Below, one piece after another: positions 54,001 to 56,783 of a stretch of 64,000 bases of DNA. The translations under genes were made by a program, and so were the position numbers. Position 1 is the first letter of the stretch, and the number at the start of each line of letters is the position of its first letter. This stretch comes from Apostichopus japonicus (lineage: Eukaryota; Echinodermata; Holothuroidea; Aspidochirotida; Stichopodidae): NCBI RefSeq assembly GCF_037975245.1, contig NC_092574.1:22633713-22697712 (forward strand), in the 5' to 3' direction. The notes under the pieces are model-generated. The model was not told where the DNA came from. It was given only the letters and a program-made list of their open reading frames with translations, and made no database searches.

Positions 54001-56156
54001 AACCAGGTACATGTAACAGCACACCCATGACTACAAAGAATCAATCCCTGCATTAACATACTTTCCCACTGAAAAGCAGCCCGGATACATTAACACTTCA
54101 TTAAAGGCAACCCAAACCCAATACTTGAAAGAAACGATCCTTAACATTCAATATTTAATACTAGATCACACTCTAAGGAAGCCCCATCTTAATACTGCAA
54201 AGAAACTTCCTAACAGTTGTAGTTGACCAAATATTTTCACACTGCTATTCACCCACTCACAAACACTAAATGAAGAAACACTTCCGTGCGTTCATAACCA
54301 AATATACTCTCTCGATGATAGTAAGGCCCACACCCGATACTACAACAAGACAGTCTCTGCCACTCAAATAGAAGACTATGTATGTACTTAATCTACAGCA
54401 AAGTAACCAGGCGTACACAGAAACTTGTACTGTAACCTACTGGTGACAGTGTTAATCCAACCAGTGAAATCTGCCATAATTTAGAATTGATTTTCAACTA
54501 ATCCACTTGAATGCATTCTGCAATTCAGTGGTCTTGCTAAACCAGTTCTGAGAGCCGACTTGTCTTGTTTCATTAGATTATCGCTTCCGTAATGCAGATG
54601 GGATTTTTTTTTGTCCCTTCTCCGCTCATCAGCTTGAAAAGAAAACAGTTACTCCATCCGTTTGAGCGGTAATTGAATCTCTCGTTTGCACTGAGGAAAG
54701 AAACGCTTTCTTACCTTAATTTTGCACAATTCCCAGAGTATATACGTAATCTAACTTGCCGAGTGCCAAACTAGTGTTGAGTGCTCATAACAAAATATTT
54801 AGTTGGCCTTGGTACTGACCAAAAATTTGATCTGTTAGCTACTTTATCAATCGTTTTAGAGTGAGTCAGGACTTCTTGATTTGTTACAAATTGACATATC
54901 TGTAAGTTGGAGTTGACTAGTTTTCTCTCCCTGTCAACTATAAACTTACTGTTCAAGAAGACACTCTTTAATCTACAGCTTGTTTACAAATTGTCATTTA
55001 CAATACAAACAGTTTATTTACAGACCTCATCATCTCGTACACTAGTAACTCCCATTCAAAATATTTCCAACCGGAAATTCTGCACCAGCCTCTCTCTGGT
55101 CACCACTTTCACAAAAATTAATTCCAACAGCTATCAATGTCTTCACAAAATTTATCGGAACAAGACTCCCTCCCCGAAGAGCAACCCGATGGGGGGGACG
55201 TCGTAAATTCCTTCAGGTTTGGTGTAGGAACTATTTTAGTTGACCTACTTTACACCTCTGATTATACCACTTCCAGCCAGCAAAGTAGAACAGAACTGGC
55301 GATAATCTACCTCCATGGTCACTGTTACCAATTCACTATTTGTTTTTTGTCCATGTTTGGGCTAGAATTTCCTCCGAATTCATCACAAGGTATATTCTGA
55401 TGTCTGGCTGCCTGTGTCCATCTTACATTATCCTCTCTTGAGTATACTGTGCCATGTGAGATTAAGTTGGTTAAGATCTTGGAATCCTTAGAGCATCTCA
55501 ATATTCGCTTATTCTTTGCTTATTTTTGTAGAGCTGTATTTTTGTATTTCTGTAATCTTGTATGTTTTATTATTGTAAAAAAGATTCAAAATTTGAGTTA
55601 AAATGTTGAATTGGAAGCCACCCGACATGTAAGTTGTGATCCATAAGCCCTTGCAGGCTTCCCCCACATTTGTTGTCGCTTATGTGTCATAAAAATAACT
55701 ACTGATTATTATTATTATTATTATTTGAGTTATTGTTATATAATCAGGATTTTAGCTATGAAAGAAAGCCTTTGATCTATAAATATTCCTTACTTTTTCA
55801 AATACTATACAAGTGATAACATTCAAAGACTCAATATACCGTTATGCTTAGCTTTGTGCAGAACAATAGAAAACAATATTAATGCCTGATTGTATTTCTG
55901 AACAATAATAAAAATTGCTAACAAAGTTTTCCAAGTTACTGAATGCAAAGTAATGCTTAACTTCATATGTGTTCATTTTCTTTACTTTCTGAAATTACAA
56001 AGTATCAAATAGATTTGAGATTTTCAGTTGATGAAAAATATTGCATTAAAAGATACTTACTGAACCATTCTTTCCTGGGAAACTAAAGAACACATCTGGC
56101 CCATGTTTCTTGGGGATCATCCTGAGGGCTTTAAGTAACTTTATGGAGTACCTTGG
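2892..56156 (-). CDS. NBEA: Neurobeachin (NBEA/LRBA family) gene, internal 31 exons, partial at both ends
   Basis: Neurobeachins are very large BEACH-domain scaffold proteins of the Golgi/endosomal system. They act in membrane-protein trafficking and synapse function and anchor protein kinase A. The 31 exons listed below join into 1771 in-frame codons. In order they give a ConA/LamG-like domain (about w33-w268), the helical DUF4704-type region (about w360-w747), a short linker with a candidate PKA-RII helix (w839-w861), a second helical block (w883-w1146), an acidic disordered segment (w1180-w1470), DUF1088 (about w1520-w1680) and the start of the linker to PH-BEACH. Landmarks match the family closely: [47 protein letters not shown]. 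The 5' exons and the PH-BEACH, BEACH and WD40 exons lie outside the window. Most invertebrates have one NBEA/LRBA gene, so the symbol names the family rather than a vertebrate paralogue. No frameshift or in-frame stop was found. Confidence 0.97.
3042..4316 (-). other. NBEA intron w30-w31
   Basis: 1275 bp. It contains a 36-bp direct duplication at 3314-3380 (AGCTATTCATTTATACATA twice). Nothing else recognised. The 119-residue minus-strand frame at 3356-3715 has no family match and no splice or codon support. Confidence 0.8.
4317..4438 (-). CDS. NBEA: NBEA exon w30 (linker towards PH-BEACH)
   Basis: 122 nt, 1 + 40 codons + 1 (w1682-w1721). It encodes [20 protein letters not shown] then [20 protein letters not shown]. 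Human has HDFWRLDYWEDDLRRRRRFV and RNAFGSTHAEALLKAAIEYG. The basic RRHRR cluster and WED motif are conserved. The acceptor is TTGCCTTTCAG and the donor CATG|GTGAGGAA. Confidence 0.96.
4439..5014 (-). other. NBEA intron w29-w30
   Basis: 576 bp, AT-rich. No repeat or gene seen. Confidence 0.85.
5015..5181 (-). CDS. NBEA: NBEA exon w29 (end of DUF1088)
   Basis: 167 nt, codons w1626-w1680 plus 2 nt. It encodes [20 protein letters not shown], then [20 protein letters not shown] and [15 protein letters not shown]. Human has [20 protein letters not shown] and [13 protein letters not shown]. The acceptor is TTCTTGTTCAAAG (A before AG, but a long pyrimidine tract precedes it). The donor is ACAG|GTATGCATT. 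Confidence 0.96.
5182..6045 (-). other. NBEA intron w28-w29, mostly minisatellite
   Basis: 864 bp, of which about 680 bp is the CCCTACC-rich array listed next. A run of 15 C at 6016-6030 lies close to the exon w28 donor. Confidence 0.85.
5290..5960. repeat. Minisatellite, period 107 bp, CCCTACC-rich
   Basis: Two near-identical 107-bp units (starts at 5303 and 5410) and a third, degrading unit (5517). Each contains ACTGCACCCTACCAAGCCCA twice, so there is a smaller internal repeat. From 5600 to 5960 the units decay into related pieces such as ACAGAACCCTA and CCCACAATGACTA. The plus-strand frame at 5402-5659 is an artefact of the array. Confidence 0.92.
6046..6281 (-). CDS. NBEA: NBEA exon w28 (DUF1088)
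   Basis: 236 nt: 2 nt closing Gly w1547, then codons w1548-w1625. It encodes [40 protein letters not shown] and [20 protein letters not shown]. It aligns without gaps to human NBEA DUF1088. The acceptor is CTTTCACCAG and the donor GAG|GTAGGAATA. A run of 15 G (coding strand) begins about 15 nt after the donor. Confidence 0.97.
6282..6759 (-). other. NBEA intron w27-w28
   Basis: 478 bp, AT-rich. Nothing recognised. Confidence 0.85.
6760..7101 (-). CDS. NBEA: NBEA exon w27 (linker and start of DUF1088)
   Basis: 342 nt, 2 + 113 codons + 1 (w1434-w1546). The first two thirds are a Q/P/G/A-rich linker. The last third reads [20 protein letters not shown], then [20 protein letters not shown] and E, almost identical to human [20 protein letters not shown] and [18 protein letters not shown]. 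The acceptor, ACTACTCGAGTAG, has a weak pyrimidine tract. The donor is GAAG|GTACTATT. Confidence 0.94.
7102..7685 (-). other. NBEA intron w26-w27
   Basis: 584 bp. Nothing recognised. Confidence 0.85.
7686..7889 (-). CDS. NBEA: NBEA exon w26 (acidic disordered region)
   Basis: 204 nt, 2 + 67 codons + 1 (w1366-w1432). It has the same composition as exon w25 ([20 protein letters not shown]) and ends with a more hydrophobic TASISSIVL. That ending may match the family motif SISSISQTKG in human NBEA; this is an inference. The acceptor is TTGCTTCTGTAG and the donor CTAG|GTAAGGAAG. Confidence 0.91.
8025..8080. repeat. CCT/C-run tract (GGA/G-run on the coding strand)
   Basis: A (CCT)n stretch mixed with C runs of 6-8. 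On the transcribed strand this is (GGA)n with several G runs, starting about 20 nt after the exon w25 donor. It has G-quadruplex and splicing-enhancer potential. The minus-strand frame extending exon w25 through this tract ([10 protein letters not shown] type translation) is not coding. Confidence 0.85.
8102..8479 (-). CDS. NBEA: NBEA exon w25 (acidic K/E/D-rich disordered region)
   Basis: 378 nt, 2 + 125 codons + 1 (w1240-w1364). It is very rich in E, K, D, T and A, with repeated PEKE motifs ([23 protein letters not shown]). No family landmark falls here, since this is the variable region between the hydrophobic helix and DUF1088. Support comes from the acceptor TTTTTCCTCAG, the donor GGCAG|GTAATAAC, phases that join both neighbours, and a long stop-free frame. 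A (GGA)n/G-run tract lies about 20 nt beyond the donor. Confidence 0.91.
8480..9056 (-). other. NBEA intron w24-w25, mostly a retroelement 3' end
   Basis: 577 bp, largely T-rich sequence ending in the AAGCGC...GCGCTATATAA tail described in the next entry. Confidence 0.8.
8550..8990 (+). mobile_element. Retroelement 3' end with AAGCGC/GCGCTATATAA tail
   Basis: A T-rich stretch ends in TTGTAAAGCGCTTTGAGCAG, a short spacer, then GCGCTATATAAATATTA and AT-rich sequence (8911-8990). The same tail layout occurs at 60072-60130, and on the minus strand at 25686-25765 and 63465-63560. Such tails end many SINEs and non-LTR elements of marine invertebrates. The left boundary is a guess. Confidence 0.65.
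9057..9333 (-). CDS. NBEA: NBEA exon w24 (hydrophobic helix, then acidic tail)
   Basis: 277 nt, codons w1147-w1238 plus 1 nt. It starts [20 protein letters not shown] then MVARYRDVL, matching human [20 protein letters not shown]. The run from FLALAIVYF to VLMV is hydrophobic enough to resemble a membrane segment, but in this family it is part of a helical repeat. The rest is Ser-rich then Glu-rich, presumably disordered. The acceptor is ACACCCCACAG and the donor GAAG|GTAAGTTAG. Confidence 0.96.
12640..13120. repeat. Tandem repeat, period about 142-148 bp, with poly-C tracts
   Basis: TTTTTGTCCTCTAGTCCATT recurs near 12746, 12888 (one change) and 13036. Each unit also holds TGACTATCCAAATATTCT, a run of 13-17 C, and CATCTTCTAAAAGTACTG. 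The poly-C length differs between copies. Confidence 0.9.
16590..16670. repeat. Short tandem repeat, CAGCCCACCTAAAT units
   Basis: Four to five imperfect copies of a 14-17-bp unit (CAGCCCACCTAAATC). Confidence 0.8.
17148..17290. repeat. Diverged tandem duplication, period about 64 bp
   Basis: GAGATTCAATGT followed by TGCTATT, then AGATATGAA, occurs twice (from about 17150 and 17213), with partial continuation after. Confidence 0.7.
18280..18640. repeat. Minisatellite, period about 40 bp and diverged multiples
   Basis: The core GCTATGAGGTATACCTTAGT followed by GCAGTTATCCATTTGAAT recurs about eight times, with insertions. First spacings are 38 and 42 bp. Confidence 0.8.
18990..19096 (+). mobile_element. 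Probable non-LTR retroelement 3' tail ending in (AATAAA)n-like repeat
   Basis: A T-rich stretch, then GCAGGGATCCTGGGGAGAAC, then AATAAAGTTAATAAAATAAT and further ATAAA repeats. This resembles the 3' end of an inserted LINE or SINE. No coding part is left. Confidence 0.5.
24838..24945 (-). CDS. NBEA: NBEA exon w23 (second helical block)
   Basis: 36 codons (w1111-w1146), phase 0 at both ends. It encodes [20 protein letters not shown] then [16 protein letters not shown], matching human LENVPGNLSPIKDPDRLLQD and VDINRLRAVVFRDV. The acceptor is CGTCCTCACAG and the donor GTG|GTGAGTTGAC. The largest intron of the window (15.5 kb) follows. Confidence 0.96.
25453..25588. mobile_element. Short non-autonomous DNA transposon (MITE) with CAGGGTTCC termini
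   Basis: 136 bp bounded by CAGGGTTCCTGC and its inverse GCGGGAACCCTG. The interior repeats CCATGACTTTTCCAG in both orientations. A longer relative with the same termini lies at 61494-61933. I saw no convincing target-site duplication. The termini suggest a hAT-like or similar cut-and-paste family. Confidence 0.75.
25686..25765 (-). mobile_element. Retroelement tail, AAGCGC...TATAAAT type, minus strand
   Basis: Read on the minus strand: TTGTAAAGCGCTGTAGAGCA, then AGCACTGTATAAATTTGG and (ATT)n. It is diverged from the 8911 and 60072 copies. How far it extends to the right is unclear. Confidence 0.6.
25888..26138. repeat. 132-bp tandem duplication overlapping the 3' end of exon w22
   Basis: Two units (25888-26019 and 26020-26138+). 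Landmarks CCTTACAGGTACAT (25888, 26020) and GGATGCTACCAGTGGGGG are 132 bp apart. The right unit includes the last 52 nt of exon w22 with its donor. The left unit is a slightly diverged intronic copy (25954-26005) with a longer G run. Confidence 0.93.
26086..26246 (-). CDS. NBEA: NBEA exon w22, 3' end partly copied by a tandem duplication
   Basis: 161 nt: 2 nt closing Thr w1057, then codons w1058-w1110. It starts [20 protein letters not shown] (human CCVAVRNCLECRQRQRDRGN). A variable tail follows, ending [18 protein letters not shown]. The acceptor CTCTTCCAG is clear. The donor is less certain. Assigned here is ACAAAG|GTCTCTAATC, a poor consensus almost identical to that of exon w9. An in-frame alternative, GAACCT|GTATCC, would end the exon at 26143, 19 codons earlier. 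The last 52 nt and the donor are duplicated 132 bp downstream (25954-26005). Confidence 0.82.
26247..26747 (-). other. NBEA intron w21-w22
   Basis: 501 bp. It holds the CT/GA hairpin at 26649-26702; otherwise nothing recognised. Confidence 0.85.
26649..26702. repeat. Perfect 14-bp inverted repeat (CT/GA arms) around AGGTCA half sites
   Basis: Arms CTCTCTCTCTTTGA (26649-26662) and TCAAAGAGAGAGAG (26689-26702) flank a 26-nt loop. AGGTCA, AAGGTCA and AGGGTCA occur between and partly within the arms. Confidence 0.85.
26748..26925 (-). CDS. NBEA: NBEA exon w21 (second helical block)
   Basis: 178 nt, codons w998-w1056 plus 1 nt. It encodes [20 protein letters not shown], then [20 protein letters not shown] and [19 protein letters not shown], matching human [20 protein letters not shown] and EKNMSSGGLMRQCLRL. 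The acceptor is ATTCTTAACAG and the donor CTAA|GTAAGAAA. A CT/GA hairpin with nuclear-receptor-like half sites lies about 45 bases past the donor. Confidence 0.96.
27365..27515 (+). repeat. GCTGCAG-rich dispersed repeat, copy 1
   Basis: It contains GGGGGCTGCAGCCTCCTGCA, GCTGTGCAGTTTCACACAAT and several further CTGCAG palindromes. The same order of motifs occurs in inverse orientation at 31250-31440, and shorter relatives lie at 57765-57800 and 58415-58460. Confidence 0.8.
27560..27910 (+). mobile_element. Pyrimidine-rich retroelement fragment with hammerhead-like 3' hairpin, copy 1
   Basis: A CT-rich body (TTCTCCACACCTTTCTGTC, CTCCTACCTCTCCTCTTCC) is about 80% identical by eye to 32330-32650. 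It ends with GCCTTTGAAGAAGATCCTGC and TAGGATCGAAACGTCAGGC (27842-27880). The terminal motif resembles the hammerhead-like motifs of Penelope-like elements. No reverse transcriptase is present, so the class is an inference. Confidence 0.7.
28000..28153 (-). CDS. NBEA: NBEA exon w20 (second helical block)
   Basis: 154 nt: 1 nt closing Ser w946, then codons w947-w997. It encodes [20 protein letters not shown], then [20 protein letters not shown] and [11 protein letters not shown], matching human KSVMDFVNSNENIIFVHN and [14 protein letters not shown]. The acceptor is ACAATACACAG and the donor GTGAGTATC. Confidence 0.96.
28205..28250 (-). mobile_element. Decayed copy of the hammerhead-like hairpin, inverse orientation
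   Basis: The minus strand reads CCCGGAAGAAGGCCCTGCTA then GGATCTAAATGCCCG. The TGCTA loop and right stem are kept, but the left stem (GGCCC instead of GATCC) no longer pairs fully. Confidence 0.6.
28595..28735. repeat. Short tandem repeat, AATTTGAGATAAATG units
   Basis: About nine imperfect 15-18-bp units (AATTTGAGATAAATGTCAGT, GCTTTGAGATAAAT). Confidence 0.85.
28820..29010 (-). CDS. NBEA: NBEA exon w19 (second helical block)
   Basis: 191 nt, codons w883-w945 plus 2 nt. It encodes [20 protein letters not shown] then [20 protein letters not shown], matching human FSPGPRTTMFRIPEFKWSPM and HQRLLTDLLFALETDVHVWR. The acceptor is TATACTTCAG and the donor AGAAG|GTGGGTTG. Confidence 0.96.
29011..29421 (-). 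other. NBEA intron w18-w19
   Basis: 411 bp. It has a G-rich run near 29090-29105 and a pyrimidine-rich stretch at 29295-29340. No gene seen. Confidence 0.85.
29422..29826 (-). CDS. NBEA: NBEA exon w18, variable linker with candidate PKA-RII helix
   Basis: 135 codons (w748-w882), phase 0 at both ends. It starts [20 protein letters not shown], the counterpart of human VTYEAHKEYLAKMYEEYQRQ. A low-complexity region (Q, A, G, S) and a charged region follow. Residues w839-w861 read [20 protein letters not shown] plus VEG. This is an amphipathic helix with L/V/I at the spacing seen in PKA RII-binding helices, at the place where vertebrate NBEA and DAKAP550 carry theirs. The linker is far shorter than the several hundred residues in vertebrate NBEA. 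The acceptor is ATTATCTGACAG and the donor GTGAGAATC. Confidence 0.93.
29827..30375 (-). other. NBEA intron w17-w18
   Basis: 549 bp, AT-rich. Nothing recognised. Confidence 0.85.
30376..30568 (-). CDS. NBEA: NBEA exon w17 (helical region, highly conserved)
   Basis: 193 nt: 1 nt closing Arg w683, then codons w684-w747. It encodes [20 protein letters not shown], then [20 protein letters not shown] and [17 protein letters not shown]. This is one of the most conserved neurobeachin segments. The acceptor is TCACCCTCAG and the donor GTAACGATTC. Confidence 0.97.
30569..31606 (-). other. NBEA intron w16-w17
   Basis: 1038 bp. The right half contains the inverse GCTGCAG-rich repeat (31250-31440), followed by a short CA-rich run near 31460-31490. 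The left half is unremarkable. Confidence 0.8.
31250..31440 (-). repeat. GCTGCAG-rich dispersed repeat, copy 2 (inverse)
   Basis: On the minus strand the order is GGGGGCTGCAGCATCAAGCA, GCTGTGCAGTTTCACACAAT, then GCAGCCTTGCTGCAGG. This matches copy 1 at 27365-27515 motif by motif. Just outside lies the phrase GCACTGAGTCAAAAGTAGG, which recurs near 58430-58455. Confidence 0.8.
31607..31730 (-). CDS. NBEA: NBEA exon w16 (helical region)
   Basis: 124 nt, 2 + 40 codons + 2 (w643-w682). It encodes [20 protein letters not shown] then [20 protein letters not shown], nearly identical at its end to human EVRRLFLSDMIKLFSNSRENR. The acceptor is CATTTCTAG and the donor AGAAG|GTAAGAT. Confidence 0.96.
31731..32727 (-). 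other. NBEA intron w15-w16
   Basis: 997 bp. The second copy of the pyrimidine-rich hairpin-ended element occupies 32330-32650. The 203-residue plus-strand frame at 32089-32700 is a translation of this CT-rich element and shows no protein family. Confidence 0.8.
32330..32650 (+). mobile_element. Pyrimidine-rich retroelement fragment with hammerhead-like 3' hairpin, copy 2
   Basis: Homologous to 27560-27910 through the body and the 39-nt terminal motif (32584-32622). That motif reads GCCTCTGAAGATGATCCTGC then TAGGATCAAAACGTCAGGC. The outer arms GCCT/AGGC and inner stem GATCC-TGCTA-GGATC are intact in both copies. Confidence 0.72.
32728..32809 (-). CDS. NBEA: NBEA exon w15 (helical region, short)
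   Basis: 82 nt, codons w615-w641 plus 1 nt. It encodes [20 protein letters not shown] then TYRILNP. This is the variable loop aligned with human ILTEQVCTQVVHKPHPEPDS. The acceptor is TATCTGTATAG and the donor CCAG|GTATTTTTTC. Identity is lower than in neighbouring exons, but the phase on both sides and the KHP(D/E)xD motif support it. Confidence 0.9.
32810..34019 (-). other. NBEA intron w14-w15
   Basis: 1210 bp, AT-rich. Nothing recognised. Confidence 0.85.
34020..34128 (-). CDS. NBEA: NBEA exon w14 (helical region)
   Basis: 109 nt: 1 nt closing Lys w578, then codons w579-w614. It encodes [20 protein letters not shown] then [16 protein letters not shown], matching human RKVEIMHTHSLFTLLGERLM...TTYNTLYE. 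The acceptor is TTTCTCTATAG and the donor GTGAGGGAG. Confidence 0.94.
34129..34694 (-). other. NBEA intron w13-w14
   Basis: 566 bp. Nothing recognised. Confidence 0.85.
34695..34787 (-). CDS. NBEA: NBEA exon w13 (helical region)
   Basis: 93 nt, 1 + 30 codons + 2 (w548-w577). It encodes [20 protein letters not shown] then [10 protein letters not shown], matching human VIYKLLASKSE...ALKVLGYFLKHL. The acceptor is TTCTTTGCAG and the donor GTAAGCAC. Both split codons fit their neighbours. Confidence 0.94.
34788..35328 (-). other. NBEA intron w12-w13
   Basis: 541 bp with a diverged direct duplication of about 56 bp at 34915-35020 (AATTCACCTATACCTTCA twice). Nothing else seen. Confidence 0.85.
35329..35426 (-). 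CDS. NBEA: NBEA exon w12 (helical region)
   Basis: 98 nt, codons w515-w546 plus 2 nt. It encodes [20 protein letters not shown] then [12 protein letters not shown], the counterpart of human NIHDVLQLLVALMSEHP...FDQRNG. The acceptor is CTCTCTGACAG and the donor ACTAG|GTAGGCC. The split AG|G codon gives Arg with exon w13. Confidence 0.94.
35427..36740 (-). other. NBEA intron w11-w12
   Basis: 1314 bp. A TATGT/ACATA-rich stretch (35830-36420) is followed by a tRNA-derived SINE (36483-36722) next to the exon w11 donor. Confidence 0.85.
36483..36722 (+). mobile_element. tRNA-derived SINE, next to the exon w11 donor
   Basis: The head resembles a tRNA: A box TAGCTCAGTGG (36491-36501), B box GGTTCGAGTCA (36535-36545), and acceptor-like ends GGAGTG/CACTCC. 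The T stem does not pair, so it is not a tRNA gene. The body contains GACTTCGGTCAGCTTGCGGC and ends in a CATA-type repeat reaching to about 20 bases from the exon. Confidence 0.8.
36741..36883 (-). CDS. NBEA: NBEA exon w11 (helical region)
   Basis: 143 nt: 2 nt closing Glu w467, then codons w468-w514. It encodes [20 protein letters not shown], then [20 protein letters not shown] and YLVTIHE, matching human KQLILKDRGVKEDELQSILN and YLLTMHE. The acceptor is TGTTTAACAG and the donor GTCAGTGCGG. A tRNA-derived SINE and a short CATA repeat end about 20 bases beyond the donor. Confidence 0.95.
36884..40965 (-). other. NBEA intron w10-w11
   Basis: 4.1 kb. It contains a G-rich run at 36985-37022, the TCATGTGA array (37980-38620), and C- or G-runs near 40310 and 40712. 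No other gene or element recognised. Confidence 0.85.
37980..38620. repeat. Tandem array with recurrent TCATGTGA motifs, higher-order period about 148 bp
   Basis: GATCATGTGATAGCT and close variants occur at least twelve times. In the right part, a larger unit containing AACTTGCCATTCTATTACAA (38332 and 38480) repeats at 148 bp. One unit carries the perfect palindrome TCACGTGA (near 38572). Confidence 0.9.
40966..41134 (-). CDS. NBEA: NBEA exon w10 (helical region), two possible donors
   Basis: 169 nt, codons w411-w466 plus 1 nt. It encodes [20 protein letters not shown] then [18 protein letters not shown] and SGIAPRGL. The acceptor is TTTTGGCATCAG. The chosen donor TTAG|GTGAGTTTCC reproduces the human spacing (GL-x-G-x-RP). 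A second strong donor, GATG|GTAAGTGGTT, lies 18 nt further on. It would start the exon at 40948 and insert six residues (GEFPVD) in frame. Confidence 0.94.
41135..41686 (-). other. NBEA intron w9-w10
   Basis: 552 bp. Nothing recognised. Its 5' splice site is the unusual GTCTCT discussed under exon w9. Confidence 0.85.
41687..41839 (-). CDS. NBEA: NBEA exon w9 (helical region), unusual donor
   Basis: 51 codons (w360-w410), phase 0 at both ends. It encodes [20 protein letters not shown] and ends [17 protein letters not shown], matching human [18 protein letters not shown]. The acceptor TATTCATACAG is normal. The protein match forces the donor to be ACAAAG|GTCTCTTAAC, which agrees with the metazoan GTRAGT consensus only at GT and +6. 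No better in-frame donor is nearby. Confidence 0.94.
41840..42845 (-). other. NBEA intron w8-w9
   Basis: 1006 bp. Nothing recognised. Confidence 0.85.
42846..42954 (-). CDS. NBEA: NBEA exon w8 (helical region)
   Basis: 109 nt: 1 nt closing Gly w323, then codons w324-w359. It encodes [20 protein letters not shown] then [16 protein letters not shown], matching the human helix pair TLLAFLVELLKSSVAMQEQM...GYLLEK. The acceptor is CCTTTCAG and the donor GTATAGGG. Confidence 0.95.
42955..43555 (-). other. NBEA intron w7-w8
   Basis: 601 bp. Nothing recognised. Confidence 0.85.
43556..43719 (-). CDS. NBEA: NBEA exon w7 (start of helical region)
   Basis: 164 nt, codons w269-w322 plus 2 nt. It encodes [20 protein letters not shown] then [11 protein letters not shown], strongly conserved in the family. 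It continues into a less conserved polar stretch ([17 protein letters not shown]) where human has a shorter sequence. The acceptor is TCTCGTCAG and the donor GTTAGTCTC. The split GG|A codon closes with exon w8. Confidence 0.95.
43720..44679 (-). other. NBEA intron w6-w7
   Basis: 960 bp, AT-rich. Nothing recognised. Confidence 0.85.
44680..44877 (-). CDS. NBEA: NBEA exon w6 (end of ConA/LamG-like domain)
   Basis: 66 codons (w203-w268), phase 0 at both ends. It ends [11 protein letters not shown], matching human [10 protein letters not shown], and contains [20 protein letters not shown] and [11 protein letters not shown]. The acceptor is TTTTGATTCCAG and the donor GTGGGTGAT. It links the LamG-like fold to the helical region. 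Confidence 0.96.
44878..46921 (-). other. NBEA intron w5-w6
   Basis: 2.0 kb. It contains the perfect 14-bp inverted repeat at 45806-45901 and a short TA repeat near 46735-46748. Nothing else recognised. Confidence 0.85.
45806..45901. repeat. Perfect 14-bp inverted repeat, possible small MITE
   Basis: AAAATTTCCATAAA (45806-45819) and TTTATGGAAATTTT (45888-45901) enclose 68 bp. Similarity continues a few bases outside the arms (GATATGT against GATGTT). Confidence 0.75.
46922..47068 (-). CDS. NBEA: NBEA exon w5 (ConA/LamG-like domain)
   Basis: 49 codons (w154-w202), phase 0 at both ends. It encodes [20 protein letters not shown], then [18 protein letters not shown] and LGPNYK. The GQ-x(3)-VY-x-FSEAL-x-P pattern is the conserved end of the LamG-like domain. 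The acceptor is AATCTCACAG and the donor GTAAAGTACC. Confidence 0.96.
47069..48868 (-). other. NBEA intron w4-w5
   Basis: 1.8 kb. A short C-rich stretch lies near 47188-47200. Otherwise nothing recognised. Confidence 0.85.
48869..48988 (-). CDS. NBEA: NBEA exon w4 (ConA/LamG-like domain)
   Basis: 40 codons (w114-w153), phase 0 at both ends. It encodes [20 protein letters not shown] then [15 protein letters not shown], the central beta-sandwich strands of the LamG-like fold. The acceptor is TTTTTCTCACAG and the donor GTAAGTGG. A dispersed repeat carrying its own GTAAGC motif on the opposite strand begins about 20 bases upstream of this exon (49008-49060). Confidence 0.96.
48989..49419 (-). 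other. NBEA intron w3-w4
   Basis: 431 bp, holding one copy of the GGAGACAGGTAAGC dispersed repeat (49008-49060). Confidence 0.85.
49008..49060 (+). repeat. GGAGACAGGTAAGC dispersed repeat, copy 1
   Basis: AATGAGGTGCTAAGCTTTTG, then GGAGACAGGTAAGCGAGGAA and CGAAGTAAAT. It matches 61117-61168 almost base for base, with weaker relatives at 57700-57752 and 58283-58345. Confidence 0.8.
49420..49546 (-). CDS. NBEA: NBEA exon w3 (ConA/LamG-like domain)
   Basis: 127 nt: 1 nt closing Cys w71, then codons w72-w113. It encodes [20 protein letters not shown] and ends [17 protein letters not shown], closely matching the family sequence. The donor GTAAGTCCA is good. The acceptor, CCTCCGTAAAAG, has A rather than C/T before AG, but the protein match and phase fix it. 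Confidence 0.95.
49547..50350 (-). other. NBEA intron w2-w3
   Basis: 804 bp. Nothing recognised. Confidence 0.85.
50351..50466 (-). CDS. NBEA: NBEA exon w2 (ConA/LamG-like domain)
   Basis: 116 nt, codons w33-w70 plus 2 nt. It encodes [20 protein letters not shown] followed by WFRVEPLSN and DKPYLY, the opening beta strands of the ConA/LamG-like domain. The acceptor is TTTCATCAG and the donor GTAAGAAAAA. The split codon TG|C restores the conserved Cys with exon w3. The preceding intron is 5.6 kb. Confidence 0.96.
50467..56060 (-). other. NBEA intron w1-w2, 5.6 kb
   Basis: It contains a probable retroelement 3' end (55440-55735) and C- or G-runs near 53238 and 53881. The rest, including plus-strand frames of 99 and 87 residues at 54907-55206 and 55137-55400, shows no recognisable family. 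Those frames may be part of the same retroelement remnant. Confidence 0.8.
55440..55735 (+). mobile_element. Probable non-LTR retroelement 3' end with (ATT)n tail
   Basis: T-rich 3'-UTR-like sequence (GTATTTTTGTATTTCTGTAA), then a GC-richer block containing AAGCCCTTGCAGGCTTCCCC. It ends AAAAATAACTACTGATT followed by (ATT)n. The same terminal phrase (AAAAATAACTGCTGATTATT) recurs at 61425-61460, so a family is present. Confidence 0.6.
56061..56156 (-). CDS. NBEA: NBEA exon w1 (start of ConA-like region)
   Basis: 32 codons (w1-w32), phase 0 at both ends. It begins [20 protein letters not shown] and continues [12 protein letters not shown], matching the family segment just before the ConA-like domain (human has HAVKLLSVLNQMPQRHGPDT). 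The acceptor is TTTTCTTTCAG and the donor GTAAGTATCT, both strong. No upstream coding exon is visible in the remaining 7.8 kb to the right, so the preceding intron is probably longer than that. Confidence 0.95.
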
Positions 56157-56783
56157 CTGAAAGAAAACAAAGAGAAGAGATAAAAAAATAAATCTCTAAA
56201 ACATACATACCTCAAAACTCTCTCCATTAAAGTATCACTCCTTCCCCCTTCCCCCCCCCCCCCCACTTGGCTCATTGCAACTATGGTGCCTTCTTTTTCT
56301 TGTCGGTAATATTGTATGTTATTTTATGCTAGAGAACATATCAGTTTAAATGACTATAATTTAACACTTTTAAAGGTTGGTTCATGTCTTGGAAAATAAA
56401 CCAAAACAGACTTTTCTGGATTAGGAATGATTTACCAATGACCTATGATGAAATAATACTAGAGGGCACACACAACTAATGCACAGCCTACAAGGGGCCA
56501 CTTTGTTACAACGCTGCTACAGGCAATTCCAACCAAACTCTCTTATCACTCACTTTGCACTGCACGAACAAAATCATTAAATAGGAATGAAAATCCTTTT
56601 CTTTTCTTTTTTATTTCAAGCTCTCTACATACCAATCCTGTGCACTCCTACTAAAACACTGCAAAAATGATTACTACTCATTGAAAGGAATAGATGACAA
56701 AGGATGGACACTTTGAAAGCAAACAGCAAATTGTAGTTGTTAGCATAGAAAAACTTTAATGTGTAGAAAAACTTTAATGTGTA

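Noticed and set aside
54907-55400. Overlapping plus-strand frames of 99 and 87 residues
   Set aside because: No recognisable motif. They sit directly upstream of a retroelement-like 3' end and are treated as part of its remnant.
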